Shown here: positions 34,893 through 43,872 of the stretch, piece by piece | How positions within the stretch are numbered: position 1 is the stretch's first letter | Layout: every line of letters starts with the position of its first letter | From: an uncultured Flavobacterium sp. | GTDB taxonomy: Bacteria > Bacteroidota > Bacteroidia > Flavobacteriales > Flavobacteriaceae | Length of the DNA: 64,000 bases | Assembly (NCBI GenBank): GCA_913061465.1 | Contig: CAJXSU010000004.1 | Coordinates: 1-64,000, forward strand | Direction: 5' to 3' | Position numbers and translations under genes: made by a program | Notes under the pieces: model-generated | The model's database searches: none | Told to the model about the DNA's origin: nothing | Seen by the model: the letters and a program-made list of their open reading frames with translations, nothing else

Positions 34893-36434
34893 ATGAATAA
34901 CAAGACATATACAATTTTTATAAGTTTTATAGTAGCACTGGGAGGATTTCTGTTTGGTTTTGATGCAGGGATTATTTCTGGAGTAATGTCATTTGCTGGC
35001 CCTGAATTTAATTTAAATGAAATTCAATCAGGTTGGGTTGTTAGTGCACCTTCTTTTGCAGCCATGTTTGCAATGTTGTTTTCTGGAAGGCTAAGTGATC
35101 TTTATGGAAGAAAAAAGATGTTGATCTTTGTCGCTTTTTTATATGCAATTTCTGCTGTTTTATCTGCTCTAGCTGAATCTTATGAAATGCTTTATATCGC
35201 AAGAATTATTGGAGGAATTGCTTTTGGTGCAGCATTAGTACTAGCACCAATCTATATAGCAGAAATTTCTACTGCAGAAAATAGAGGTAAACTTGTTTCT
35301 CTTCAACAATTAAATATTGTTTTTGGTTTTTTTGCTGCCTTTTTAAGTAATTATTTTTTTAATAAATACAATACTTCTGAAAGTACTTTTCTTACAGATG
35401 AAAATGTTTGGAGATGGATGTTAGGCGTTGAGTTTATTCCAGCAATATTTTATTTTATACTACTATTTTTTGTTCCTAAGAGCCCTAGATGGTTATATCT
35501 AAATAAAAATTATTTAGATGCAAAAAAAGTTTTAATTAAAATTCATGGCAATGAAAGAGGTGAAACAGAGAATTCAGCGATTGAAAAAAGCATACAAGCC
35601 GAAAAAAATAAAGAATTACTTAAGCTAATAGATTTATTTAAACCCTCTCTTCGTTTTATATTAGGTGTTGGATTAGTAGTTGGTGTCCTTCAGCAAATTA
35701 CTGGTATAAACGCAGTATATTTTTACGCAACATCTATTTTTGAGCAAACGGGTATAGGAACAGATGCTGCTTTTTCATCAGGAGTTTTATTAAGTTCTAT
35801 TTCAGTAATTTTTACTTTTGTTGCCATTTATTTAATTGATAGAATGGGCAGAAGACCACTATTATTATTTGGCACTGCTGGAATAGCGATTAGTCTATTA
35901 TTGTGTGGATATGGTTTTAATCAAGCAACCTATCAATTAAGTACAGAAAACATAAACCAGTTAGAATTTAGTGAGTCTCAGCAGTTACTTCCATTGGTTG
36001 ATAAAGTTTATGAAAGTGATATAGCTTTTAAAAATGAATTAAAGCAAGCTCTAGGAAACAGGGTATACAGTAAAAATGATGGAGCAATTTTAGAGGTAGC
36101 AACTTCAATTAATGCTACTTTAATATTAATAGGTATTTTAGGTTTTATTGCTTGTTTTGCATTTTCATTAGGTCCAGTTATGTGGGTATTGTTGTCAGAA
36201 CTATACCCTTTGAAATATAGAGGTTTAGCTATTGGTGTTATTGCTTTTGTAAACTCATTAATTAGCTCTTTAGTTCAGTTAGTTTTTCCATGGGAATTAT
36301 CTACTTTAGGTAATGCACTTACGTTCTTTATTTTTGGTGTAATCGCATTAATTGGTTTTTTCTTTATGATAAGATTAGTGCCTGAAACTAAAGGAAAATC
36401 ACTGGAGGAATTAGAGAAGGAATTAGCTAGATAG
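34893..36434 (+). CDS. MFS sugar:proton symporter (sugar porter family)
   Basis: A 513-aa inner-membrane protein with about 12 membrane segments and the sugar-porter signatures. These are GGFLFGFDAGIISGVM (helix 1), GRLSDLYGRKK, PKSPRWLYL, VLQQITGINAVYFYATSIFE (helix 7), IDRMGRRPLL and PETKGKSLEELEKEL at the end. About 60 extra soluble residues lie between helices 9 and 10 (STENINQLEFSESQQLLPLV and following), probably in the periplasm. It would take up glucose or another monosaccharide released by the PUL enzymes. It is the last gene of the PUL. The next gene starts 159 bases later. Confidence 0.88.
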   Translation: MNNKTYTIFISFIVALGGFLFGFDAGIISGVMSFAGPEFNLNEIQSGWVVSAPSFAAMFAMLFSGRLSDLYGRKKMLIFVAFLYAISAVLSALAESYEMLYIARIIGGIAFGAALVLAPIYIAEISTAENRGKLVSLQQLNIVFGFFAAFLSNYFFNKYNTSESTFLTDENVWRWMLGVEFIPAIFYFILLFFVPKSPRWLYLNKNYLDAKKVLIKIHGNERGETENSAIEKSIQAEKNKELLKLIDLFKPSLRFILGVGLVVGVLQQITGINAVYFYATSIFEQTGIGTDAAFSSGVLLSSISVIFTFVAIYLIDRMGRRPLLLFGTAGIAISLLLCGYGFNQATYQLSTENINQLEFSESQQLLPLVDKVYESDIAFKNELKQALGNRVYSKNDGAILEVATSINATLILIGILGFIACFAFSLGPVMWVLLSELYPLKYRGLAIGVIAFVNSLISSLVQLVFPWELSTLGNALTFFIFGVIALIGFFFMIRLVPETKGKSLEELEKELAR

Positions 36435-36593
36435 CAAAATAGAAGTATGTTAAAACTTTGTGTAAATTTAAAGTACTTTTCAATTTACAACTAAGTCACA
36501 TACTTTTCTTACGGTATTGTTAAATTTATTCATACGTCCTCATCGTTTCATATAAAAATAATATATTTACAATTCACAATCTTAGTGAAATTT

Positions 36594-37565
36594 ATGAAGC
36601 TATTTAAAAGTATAATTTTATTAATTGCATCTGTTTTCTTTTTTTTAGACAGTAATGCTCAAGAAACACTTCCTATTTACTCAGATTATTTATCTGACAA
36701 TGTTTACTTAGTACATCCCTCTGCAGCAGGTATTGGAAATACAGGTAAATTGCGTTTTACTGCCAGACAACAGTGGGCAGGTGTTAAAGATGCTCCAACA
36801 CTTCAAACCTTAAGTTTTCACAATCGTTTTACTGATAAAGCGGCTTTTGGTTTTATACTTTTTAATGACAGTAATGGTTTTCATTCTCAAAAAGGGATTC
36901 AAGGTACCTTTGCATATCATTTAGATATTAACAGGAGTTCCTTTTTTAATCAAATTTCTTTTGGATTATCTCTTACAGCTGTTCAAAATCAAGTAGATCA
37001 AACACAATTTTTTGGAGATCCAACTGTAGCGCAAATCATCCAAAGCTCGGCGTATTATAATGCTGACTTTAGTGTTGCTTATCATAAATCAGGTTTTTCT
37101 TCATACTTTACAGTAAAAAATCTTTTATTGTCTGCGAAGAATAACCTGAACAATAATCTAGAACCCTTAGATATAAGAAACTATGTTTTATCGTTAGGGT
37201 ACTACTTTGGACAAAGTAAAACAATCCAACTAGAGCCCTCAATAATGGTTCAACTAAGAGAATCAACAGGTGAGAGAATAGCCGACTTTAACATAAAAGC
37301 TTACAAAGACTTTAACAAAGCTCAATTATGGGCTGCAATATCATATAGAAAAAGTTTTGATGATAGCCCCATAGAGGATTTAAAGTATATAACCCCTATT
37401 ATAGGTGTTAATTACAATAAATGGATGTTTTCTTACACCTATACCAATCAATTAAATGATATTGTTCTTACGAATACTGGATTTCATCAAGTGTCTGTTG
37501 GTGTAAATTTATTTACAAGAAAGCCGAGAGCATCAGCTTGTCCTAATATTAATTCATCGTTCTAA
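36594..37565 (+). CDS. PorP/SprF family outer-membrane protein (type IX secretion)
   Basis: A 323-aa protein with a signal peptide (ending SNAQ). The conserved opening YLVHPSAAGIGNTGKLRFTA and RQQWAGVKDAPTLQTLSFHN is the hallmark of PorP/SprF-type membrane proteins. It goes on as amphipathic strands of a beta-barrel to the end. PorP/SprF proteins help a T9SS substrate adhesin reach or attach to the surface. Usually such genes sit beside a very large adhesin, and none is present here, so its partner is elsewhere. A GTG at 36585 also fits. I prefer the ATG at 36594. Its end overlaps the convergent murI gene by four bases. Confidence 0.88.
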   Translation: MKLFKSIILLIASVFFFLDSNAQETLPIYSDYLSDNVYLVHPSAAGIGNTGKLRFTARQQWAGVKDAPTLQTLSFHNRFTDKAAFGFILFNDSNGFHSQKGIQGTFAYHLDINRSSFFNQISFGLSLTAVQNQVDQTQFFGDPTVAQIIQSSAYYNADFSVAYHKSGFSSYFTVKNLLLSAKNNLNNNLEPLDIRNYVLSLGYYFGQSKTIQLEPSIMVQLRESTGERIADFNIKAYKDFNKAQLWAAISYRKSFDDSPIEDLKYITPIIGVNYNKWMFSYTYTNQLNDIVLTNTGFHQVSVGVNLFTRKPRASACPNINSSF

Positions 37566-38359
37566 AAATCTCTTTCTATAACCTTTATAGGGTTATGTTT
37601 TTTCAATATCTCAACTAGTGTTTTAGATTCCCTATTGATGTAAAAATTATGAAAAGTTTTTTTATTAATAGTTGAGTTTATTTGATCACCAGAAGTTAAA
37701 ATTCTTTTCGTTTGTTTTGCTACTGCGAGTCCAGAATCAATGATTTGAATATGATTTCCAACGATTTTTTTTATTTGAGGAATCAAGAACGCATAATGAG
37801 TACAGCCTAAAACTAAAGCATCAATATTTTCTTTAAGCATTGGATCTAAACAACTATAAATATGTTTTTCCATTTTTGAAGAATGAATCTCACCATTTTC
37901 TATAAGTTCCACTAAACCATAACCGATTTGCTCTATTATTTTAATTGAATGGTCTATTTTATTGGAGGTTTTTTCAAAAAGTTTACTGTTTATGGTTCCT
38001 TTTGTTGCCAAGACACCAATCTTTTTATTTTTAGTAACTAATCCAGCTTTTTTGATAGCAGGTTCTATGCCAATAAAAGGGATATCATAATTTTCTCTAA
38101 GATAATTTATTGCATTTGTAGTGGCAGTATTGCAGGCTACAACAATAATTTTAGCATTTTTATTTAAGAGAAATTCGGTATTTTTTATACAATACTCAAG
38201 GATTTTTTCTTTTGATTTTTGGCCATAAGGAGCATTTTTACTGTCTGCTAAATATATTGTATTCTCTTTGGGTAACAATTTATTTACCTCTTGCCAAATA
38301 GATGTTCCTCCAATTCCTGAGTCAAAAAAACCAATTGGATTACTTTTAATGGTATTCAT
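37562..38359 (-). CDS. murI: Glutamate racemase MurI
   Basis: A 265-aa cytoplasmic enzyme that makes D-glutamate for peptidoglycan by racemising L-glutamate without a cofactor. Visible motifs are FFDSGIGG (Asp13), the two catalytic cysteines Cys76 (VVACNTATTN) and Cys186 (LGCTHYAF), and IGIEPAIKKA. It is complete and of normal length. It starts 62 bases after the OmpH-like gene on the same strand, with a terminator hairpin in between, so it is probably a separate transcript. It converges on the PorP/SprF gene. Confidence 0.95.
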   Translation of the reverse strand: MNTIKSNPIGFFDSGIGGTSIWQEVNKLLPKENTIYLADSKNAPYGQKSKEKILEYCIKNTEFLLNKNAKIIVVACNTATTNAINYLRENYDIPFIGIEPAIKKAGLVTKNKKIGVLATKGTINSKLFEKTSNKIDHSIKIIEQIGYGLVELIENGEIHSSKMEKHIYSCLDPMLKENIDALVLGCTHYAFLIPQIKKIVGNHIQIIDSGLAVAKQTKRILTSGDQINSTINKKTFHNFYINRESKTLVEILKKHNPIKVIERDF

Positions 38360-38375
38360 AATAGTAAAAATAAAA

Positions 38376-38404
38376 AAAAATCCTACTTGAAAAGTAGGAT
38401 TTTT
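38376..38404 (-). terminator. Terminator of the bamA-OmpH operon
   Basis: A perfect 13-base-pair stem (AAAAATCCTACTT and complement, three-base loop). On the minus strand it is followed by a T-run. It lies between the last OmpH-like gene and murI. Confidence 0.85.
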
Positions 38405-38421
38405 AAAAACTGTGTTTTTTT

Positions 38422-38967
38422 TTAATTTTGACCTGGTGCAGTTGGTTGTTTTTGGTCTGGCAAAAGTCCTAATTTTACTTTTACAGCATCATATAAATCT
38501 TCACCGTCAGATACTAGTAATCCTCTACCCGCAGATGCATCGAGTACATAAAGGATTTGTTTAGCTTTGGCTACATCATCAATAGCTTTCCTAGCCTTAC
38601 CAATAATTGGAACTAACTTGTTGTTTTGTTTTTCTTGAATATCTTGGTATGCAGCTTGTTCAGCCTGTTGAATTCTAGAATTATCCACTTTAACTTCTTG
38701 AGCTCTTTGTAAGTTGGTGTCTTCTGTCTGTTGAGCTTGTTCTGCTGTATACTTTTTTATTTTATCATCTAGCTTTTTCTTCATACCATCGATATCATCT
38801 TTATATGTTTTGGTGATTTTAGCTAATTCTACTTGCAGCGCTCTTGTCTCAGGCATGTTTGCAATTACTCTTTCGTATACTACATGTCCAACTTTTTGAG
38901 CATTTGCTACGCCACTCATCCCTAAAGTTAAAATTGCTACTAATAGTAAACTCTTCAATTTTCTCAT
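38422..38967 (-). CDS. OmpH/Skp-family periplasmic chaperone
   Basis: A 181-aa protein with a signal peptide (about 1-23, ANAQ). The mature part begins KVGHVVYERVIANMPETRAL, has a long charged coiled coil (about 45-130) and ends in ILYVLDASAGRGLLVSDGED, the typical body strand of Skp. The family forms trimers that hold unfolded outer-membrane proteins on their way to BamA. The gene follows another OmpH-like gene by ten bases and bamA lies just before both, which fits the function. Confidence 0.88.
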   Translation of the reverse strand: MRKLKSLLLVAILTLGMSGVANAQKVGHVVYERVIANMPETRALQVELAKITKTYKDDIDGMKKKLDDKIKKYTAEQAQQTEDTNLQRAQEVKVDNSRIQQAEQAAYQDIQEKQNNKLVPIIGKARKAIDDVAKAKQILYVLDASAGRGLLVSDGEDLYDAVKVKLGLLPDQKQPTAPGQN

Positions 38968-38977
38968 TTTGTTTAAT

Positions 38978-39796
38978 TTAATTATTACCTTGTTCTAAGT
39001 TATTTTTCTTTTTTATAGCTTCTTTCTTTTCTTTTAAAATTCTTTTTTTCTCTGCAATATCAGCGATTCTTTTCTTTCGAATTTCTTCACTTTTCTTCTG
39101 TCTAGCTTTTCTTTCCTCTTCTTTCTTTTTTCTTAAAGCTTCTCTGTCTTTTAATAATTTTTTTTGTTTTTCGGTTTTCTCTTTACTTAAAACAGATTTT
39201 TTTTGCCTTTTTTCTTCATTAATTTTTATTTTTCTCTCTCTAACAATTTCGTTTAAAACAAAGTCGCTAATATCGTATTTTTTATTGGAATACAACATCA
39301 CTAAATCGCTAGATTTATCAAACACAAAATCATATTTCTTTTTTTTAACAATACCTTCTATAGAATTGAATACTTGATCCTGAATGGGTTTCACTAATTG
39401 TTTTCTTAATAAAAACATATCTCCATTGGGTCCGAAATATAATGACTCGAGCCTTCTTAGTTCTTCTTGTTTCAATGTAATTTCATCCTCTTTGTCAAGA
39501 ATAAGATCATTGGTTAAGATAGCACGTTCATTGGCTAAATCATTTTTAATCTTTTCTATATATCTACTTAACTTATCTAACTTACCTCTCCATTTGGCCA
39601 CTTTAGAATCTAGGGTGTTCTGAGCTTCCATATATTCAGGTACATTTTCTAAAATGTATTCCATATCTATGTAAGCTATTCTTTGTGGCTTTTGTGCACT
39701 AACAATTAAGGTGCTAATTAGAAACAAAAACAGGGTGATGTTTGATAATATCTTATGTTGTTTCGAAAACCTCAAGGTTAAAAAATTAAGTTTCAT
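38978..39796 (-). CDS. OmpH/Skp-family protein with long basic C-terminal coiled coil
   Basis: A 272-aa protein with a signal peptide (near residues 18-35, VSAQ) and a normal Skp core of about 150 residues (RIAYIDMEYILENVPEYMEA, then YDFVFDKSSDLVMLYSNKKY and DISDFVLNEI). Beyond the core, about residues 190-272 are almost only Lys, Arg and Glu repeats (REALRKKKEEERKARQKKSE). This tail is not found in its neighbour. It would make a highly basic coiled coil in the periplasm. The gene follows bamA by seven bases. Confidence 0.88.
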   Translation of the reverse strand: MKLNFLTLRFSKQHKILSNITLFLFLISTLIVSAQKPQRIAYIDMEYILENVPEYMEAQNTLDSKVAKWRGKLDKLSRYIEKIKNDLANERAILTNDLILDKEDEITLKQEELRRLESLYFGPNGDMFLLRKQLVKPIQDQVFNSIEGIVKKKKYDFVFDKSSDLVMLYSNKKYDISDFVLNEIVRERKIKINEEKRQKKSVLSKEKTEKQKKLLKDREALRKKKEEERKARQKKSEEIRKKRIADIAEKKRILKEKKEAIKKKNNLEQGNN

Positions 39797-39803
39797 TTTT
39801 AAA

Positions 39804-42371
39804 TTAAAATTGTTGACCTATAATAAAATGAGTTTGCCAACCAGATTTAATATTTGATCCTGGTAAAGGATCAAAACCGTGAGCAAAATCTATTCCAAGT
39901 AAACCAAAAGCTGGCATAAATATACGAATACCAACTCCAGCAGATCTTTTTAAATTAAACGGATTAAAGCTGTCAAAATTGTCATAAGAATTTCCAGCCT
40001 CTAAAAATCCAATAGTATAGATTGATGCAGAGGGTTTATCTGTTATAGAGTATCTCAATTCTAACTGAAATTTATTATAAATTGTTCCCCCTTCTATCGA
40101 TGATAATCTATTATTTTCATAACCTCTTAATCCAATACTTTCTCTACCATCTAACTGAAATTGAGCAATTCCGTCTCCACCAACAAAGAAACGCTCAAAA
40201 GGTGTACTTCCAAGTTCCTCATTGTAAAAACCTAAATACCCGACTTCTGTATTAGCCATTAAAACTAGTTTTTTCGCTAGACTATTATACCATTTTCCTT
40301 TGAATAATATTTTATAGTATTCTAACCATTTAAACCTTTCTGCTGGTGCTAAACTTTGGTAATCTTTATTGTTTAAGAGAGAATATGGTACTGTAGCCTT
40401 AGCACTAATACTAAAGGTAGAACCATTTGTTGGAAAAATCAAACTAGGACCAGCTGAATTTCTACTTAGACTTACGTTATAAGCAAGGTTATTTAAATTT
40501 CCTTCACTTAAAATATCATTACCAACTCTAAATTGATAATCATTTAAACCAAAACTTTGGTAGCTTAATGTTTGAGATAAAGTAAAGTAATCACTGGGCC
40601 ATGTTAATCTTTTTGCAATACCAATTGAAGCTCCAGCTATTCCTAAACTTCTATCTCTATCTACATCAAAAGTTTGCCTATCTAATTGAAATTGTTTGGA
40701 TGAATATACCGAGAACGATAAAGATTGAGGTTTTTTACCACCAAACCATGGTTCTGTGAAAGAAAAACTATAGGTATTAAATGTTCTACTGGTTTGTAAT
40801 CGTAGTGATAATGACTGACCATCACCCATTGGAAGTGGTTTATAGGCTTCTTTCTTAAATAAATTACGAATAGAGAAATTATTAAAGGATAATCCTAAAG
40901 TTCCAATGAAAGAACCTCCTCCATAACCTCCTTGAAGTTCTATTTGACTCCCTCCCTTTTCTATAACACTAAATTCTACATCAGCTGTTTTATCTTGGTA
41001 GTTTGGTCTGACATCTGGGGTAACGTTGGTGTCAAAAAATCCCAGTTGACCGATTTCACGAATAGAACGGATAATAGCTTCTCTACTAAATAATGAACCT
41101 GGTTTTACTCTTAATTCTCTAAAAATAACAAAGTCATTAGTTTTGTCATTACCAACGATACTTACCTTATTGATGGTTGCTTTTTCATCTTCTCTTATTC
41201 TAATCTCAACGGTTATAGAATCATTAACTACTTTTGTTTCTACTGGGTTAACCGAAGAAAATAAAAATCCATTATTTTGATATAATGTTTGAATATCTTG
41301 TGAATTTGGACTACCATCACCTAAAATTCTTTCTTTGAGGACAGTACCATTATAAACATCCCCTTTTTCAATTTTAAGAAGTGCATTCAACTGTTGATCA
41401 GTGTAGCTTTTGTTTCCAACATATAAAATATCTCCAAATATATACTGTCTTCCTTCTTCAAGTGTAATATTAATATTAATTGTATTATCCTCGTTCCAAC
41501 TTATAGAGTCTGTTAAAATTCGAGAATCTCTATATCCAAGCCTGCTGTATGTATCAAGTATGCTTAAAAGATCTTCTTTGAATTTTTCATCAATGTATTT
41601 AGATCCTTTCCAAAATCTACCTAAAATTTTTCTTTTTGTATTTCCCATAGCAGCTCTAAGCTTACTTCCTGAAAGGGCTTTATTTCCATTGAAATTTATG
41701 TTTTTTATTTTTATTTTAGACCCTTTATCTATGTAGACACTCATATTCACAGCATTGGTATCTGATGAATCTCTTTTTGTATCAATACTAACCTTTGTCT
41801 TTAAAAAACCTTTATCAGTATATTTTTTCTTGAAATAGTTTTTGGTAGTAACAAGTAAGTTGTCTGTTACCATAGCACCGGTTTTAAGTTCCGCCTCTGT
41901 TTTTAGAGCTTTTGATTTATTTTTTTTAATCCCCGAAATACTAATCTGATTAAGTTGAGGAAGTTCATTAACATCAAATTCTAAGTATATAGTATTCCCA
42001 TCTACTCTTATTAAATAAACTTCTACTGTACTGAATTGTTTACTTTGATATAGTTTTTTAATTGCACTTGTAAGCTTGTCTCCTGGTAGTTTTATAGGTT
42101 GGCCAATTTTAAGACCTGTAAATACCTTTACTGTAGATTCTGAAAATTTTTGTAGACCAGAAATTGAGATTCCACCTAAAATATATTCTTTACCTTTTTC
42201 ATAGATAATATTTTCTTGTACAGTAATACTATCTTTTTCAACAATATTTATAGAGTCTTTTACTACTTGTGCTTTTGTAGTAAAATGAACTGTTGAAAGT
42301 AAAAAAATGAGAATTAAAGCACCTAAGTTGATGCTATTCTGCTTGTATAGTTTGCTCGCTAGTTTTTCCAA
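39804..42371 (-). CDS. bamA: Outer-membrane protein assembly factor BamA
   Basis: An 855-aa protein with a signal peptide (about 1-35, TKAQ). POTRA domains of the BamA/Omp85 type cover about residues 60-480 (for example ILGGISISGLQKFSESTVKV, IKIKNINFNGNKALSGSKLR and INKVSIVGNDKTNDFVIFRE). A C-terminal 16-strand barrel contains GGDGIAQFQLDGRESIGLRGYE and the AFGLLGIDFAHGFDP signature and ends in Phe. It inserts beta-barrel proteins into the outer membrane. Its start overlaps the uppS end by 38 bases, so the two are translationally coupled. It is essential in characterised species. Confidence 0.95.
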   Translation of the reverse strand: MEKLASKLYKQNSINLGALILIFLLSTVHFTTKAQVVKDSINIVEKDSITVQENIIYEKGKEYILGGISISGLQKFSESTVKVFTGLKIGQPIKLPGDKLTSAIKKLYQSKQFSTVEVYLIRVDGNTIYLEFDVNELPQLNQISISGIKKNKSKALKTEAELKTGAMVTDNLLVTTKNYFKKKYTDKGFLKTKVSIDTKRDSSDTNAVNMSVYIDKGSKIKIKNINFNGNKALSGSKLRAAMGNTKRKILGRFWKGSKYIDEKFKEDLLSILDTYSRLGYRDSRILTDSISWNEDNTININITLEEGRQYIFGDILYVGNKSYTDQQLNALLKIEKGDVYNGTVLKERILGDGSPNSQDIQTLYQNNGFLFSSVNPVETKVVNDSITVEIRIREDEKATINKVSIVGNDKTNDFVIFRELRVKPGSLFSREAIIRSIREIGQLGFFDTNVTPDVRPNYQDKTADVEFSVIEKGGSQIELQGGYGGGSFIGTLGLSFNNFSIRNLFKKEAYKPLPMGDGQSLSLRLQTSRTFNTYSFSFTEPWFGGKKPQSLSFSVYSSKQFQLDRQTFDVDRDRSLGIAGASIGIAKRLTWPSDYFTLSQTLSYQSFGLNDYQFRVGNDILSEGNLNNLAYNVSLSRNSAGPSLIFPTNGSTFSISAKATVPYSLLNNKDYQSLAPAERFKWLEYYKILFKGKWYNSLAKKLVLMANTEVGYLGFYNEELGSTPFERFFVGGDGIAQFQLDGRESIGLRGYENNRLSSIEGGTIYNKFQLELRYSITDKPSASIYTIGFLEAGNSYDNFDSFNPFNLKRSAGVGIRIFMPAFGLLGIDFAHGFDPLPGSNIKSGWQTHFIIGQQF

Positions 42372-43083
42372 ATCTTCTTTCTCTATTCTGATATTCTATA
42401 ATTGCATCATAAAAATGCTCTTTTCTAAAATCTGGCCAAAGTATATTTGTAAAGTATAATTCGGCATAAGCCATTTGCCATAAAAGGAAATTACTTATTC
42501 TTTGTTCTCCGCTGGTTCTTATCATTAAATCAACGTCGGGCAAATTAAACGTATATAAATGATTATTTATAATTTTTTCGTCAATTTCTTCGATGGTTAG
42601 GTCGTTATTAACAACTTTTTTAGATATGTTTTTAATTGTATTGATAATTTCTTCTCTTGCTCCGTAGCTTAAAGCTAATGTTAAAACTATTTTTTTATTG
42701 TTTTGAGTCTCTTTAATCACTTCATTTAGTGTTTTTTGAGCACTAACTGGAAGGCTTTTTATATTTCCAATTGCGTTTACTCTTACATCATTTTCTTTAA
42801 AGGTAATAGATTCTTTATTCAGTGAACTTATGAGTAAACTCATCAAAGCATTTATTTCAATTTTTGGTCTATTCCAATTTTCTGTAGAGAAGGCATACAA
42901 TGTGATTGCTTCTGTTCCTAATTCTGCTGCAGCCTCAATGGTTTCTCTAACCGCAGTTAACGCATTTTTATGACCAAATATACGATTCATACCCTTTCCT
43001 TTAGCCCATCTTCCGTTTCCGTCCATAATTACGGCAACATGTTTAGGAATATTATCTGAGCTAATTAGTAATCGTTTATTCAT
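42334..43083 (-). CDS. uppS: Isoprenyl transferase (undecaprenyl diphosphate synthase)
   Basis: A 249-aa cis-prenyltransferase that makes the C55 lipid carrier for peptidoglycan and surface glycans. Visible motifs are HVAVIMDGNGRWAKGKG (catalytic Asp), TLYAFSTENWNRP, and the C-terminal DLMIRTSGEQRISNFLLWQM and YAELYFTNILWPDF. It is complete and of normal length. The gene lies between a DUF6089 gene (11 bases before) and bamA (overlap), an order I know from flavobacteria. Confidence 0.95.
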   Translation of the reverse strand: MNKRLLISSDNIPKHVAVIMDGNGRWAKGKGMNRIFGHKNALTAVRETIEAAAELGTEAITLYAFSTENWNRPKIEINALMSLLISSLNKESITFKENDVRVNAIGNIKSLPVSAQKTLNEVIKETQNNKKIVLTLALSYGAREEIINTIKNISKKVVNNDLTIEEIDEKIINNHLYTFNLPDVDLMIRTSGEQRISNFLLWQMAYAELYFTNILWPDFRKEHFYDAIIEYQNRERRFGKTSEQTIQAE

Positions 43084-43094
43084 AAGTTTTGTGC

Positions 43095-43769
43095 TTAATC
43101 AGTGAAACACGCTGGTCTACCAAAAGTATATACCAAAGAAATTCCAGAAAACATATACCAATCATTTGATGTGCCTCCAAAATTTAATTGTGAGAACCTA
43201 CTGGTTGTGTAGTCTAATTCATCTGTAAAAGTATATCGCACTGTGGTTTCCACTGCAAAAGCTATTTTTTCTATTATTTTTGTTTTGTATCCAATTCCTA
43301 GGGGTATGGAAACAGCTGTGTTTCTTGTGAAATTGAAAGTTCTATCGGCATTTTGAATTCTTGGTGTTTCATAATCTACTGCTGCAATCTGAAATAATAT
43401 GTATGGTGTACTTGTTTTATCTTTTGATGATAAATCATATTCATAAAAATTATATTCTATTCCAACAGCAAATTCATTTATTGGGTTTTTAAATTTAACA
43501 CCTCTCTCTTGTTTTACTATATTCTCTGAGTCAGCATCATCTCCTGAAATGGGAAAAGAGCTATAAGTTCCTCTAATTGCTATTCTTGGATTTAAATTGT
43601 ATTTATACATAAAACTAGATCCAATATTTTTGGGTTGAATGTAATTTGTTCGACCCACATCTCCTACATAATTAACTCCACCTACAATGAATCCAACTTC
43701 ATTTATTTGAGATAAACAATTGCTTGAAATACAAATAAATAATAACAAAATTAAATATGTTTTCATCAT
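43095..43769 (-). CDS. DUF6089-type outer-membrane beta-barrel protein
   Basis: A 224-aa protein with a signal peptide (about 1-20, CLSQ). The opening NEVGFIVGGVNYVGDVGRTN and later IAIRGTYSSFPISGDDADSE and INEFAVGIEYNFYEYDL are the signature of DUF6089 proteins, small beta-barrels that stand before uppS and bamA in flavobacteria. The C-terminus ends GRPACFTD. The exact role is unknown, but the steady linkage suggests envelope biogenesis. It has a -7 box (43783-43790), so it probably leads the operon. Confidence 0.82.
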   Translation of the reverse strand: MMKTYLILLLFICISSNCLSQINEVGFIVGGVNYVGDVGRTNYIQPKNIGSSFMYKYNLNPRIAIRGTYSSFPISGDDADSENIVKQERGVKFKNPINEFAVGIEYNFYEYDLSSKDKTSTPYILFQIAAVDYETPRIQNADRTFNFTRNTAVSIPLGIGYKTKIIEKIAFAVETTVRYTFTDELDYTTSRFSQLNFGGTSNDWYMFSGISLVYTFGRPACFTD

Positions 43770-43782
43770 AAAATATAGCGTG

Positions 43783-43790
43783 CAAATATA
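43783..43790 (-). promoter_or_regulatory. -7 box of the DUF6089-uppS-bamA-OmpH operon
   Basis: TATATTTG on the minus strand, 13 bases before the ATG at 43769. This implies a nearly leaderless mRNA. No TTG element was found at normal spacing. Confidence 0.45.
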
Positions 43791-43872
43791 AAAAAATCTA
43801 TTTGCTTTATAAAGTTAAAACGTTAGTCTTTTTGAATAACAATAATTTTAGTTTTTTATTGTTTTTATACCT

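Noticed and set aside
41410..41736. Plus-strand open frame inside bamA
   Set aside because: It is antisense to conserved POTRA coding sequence, with no promoter or start signal.
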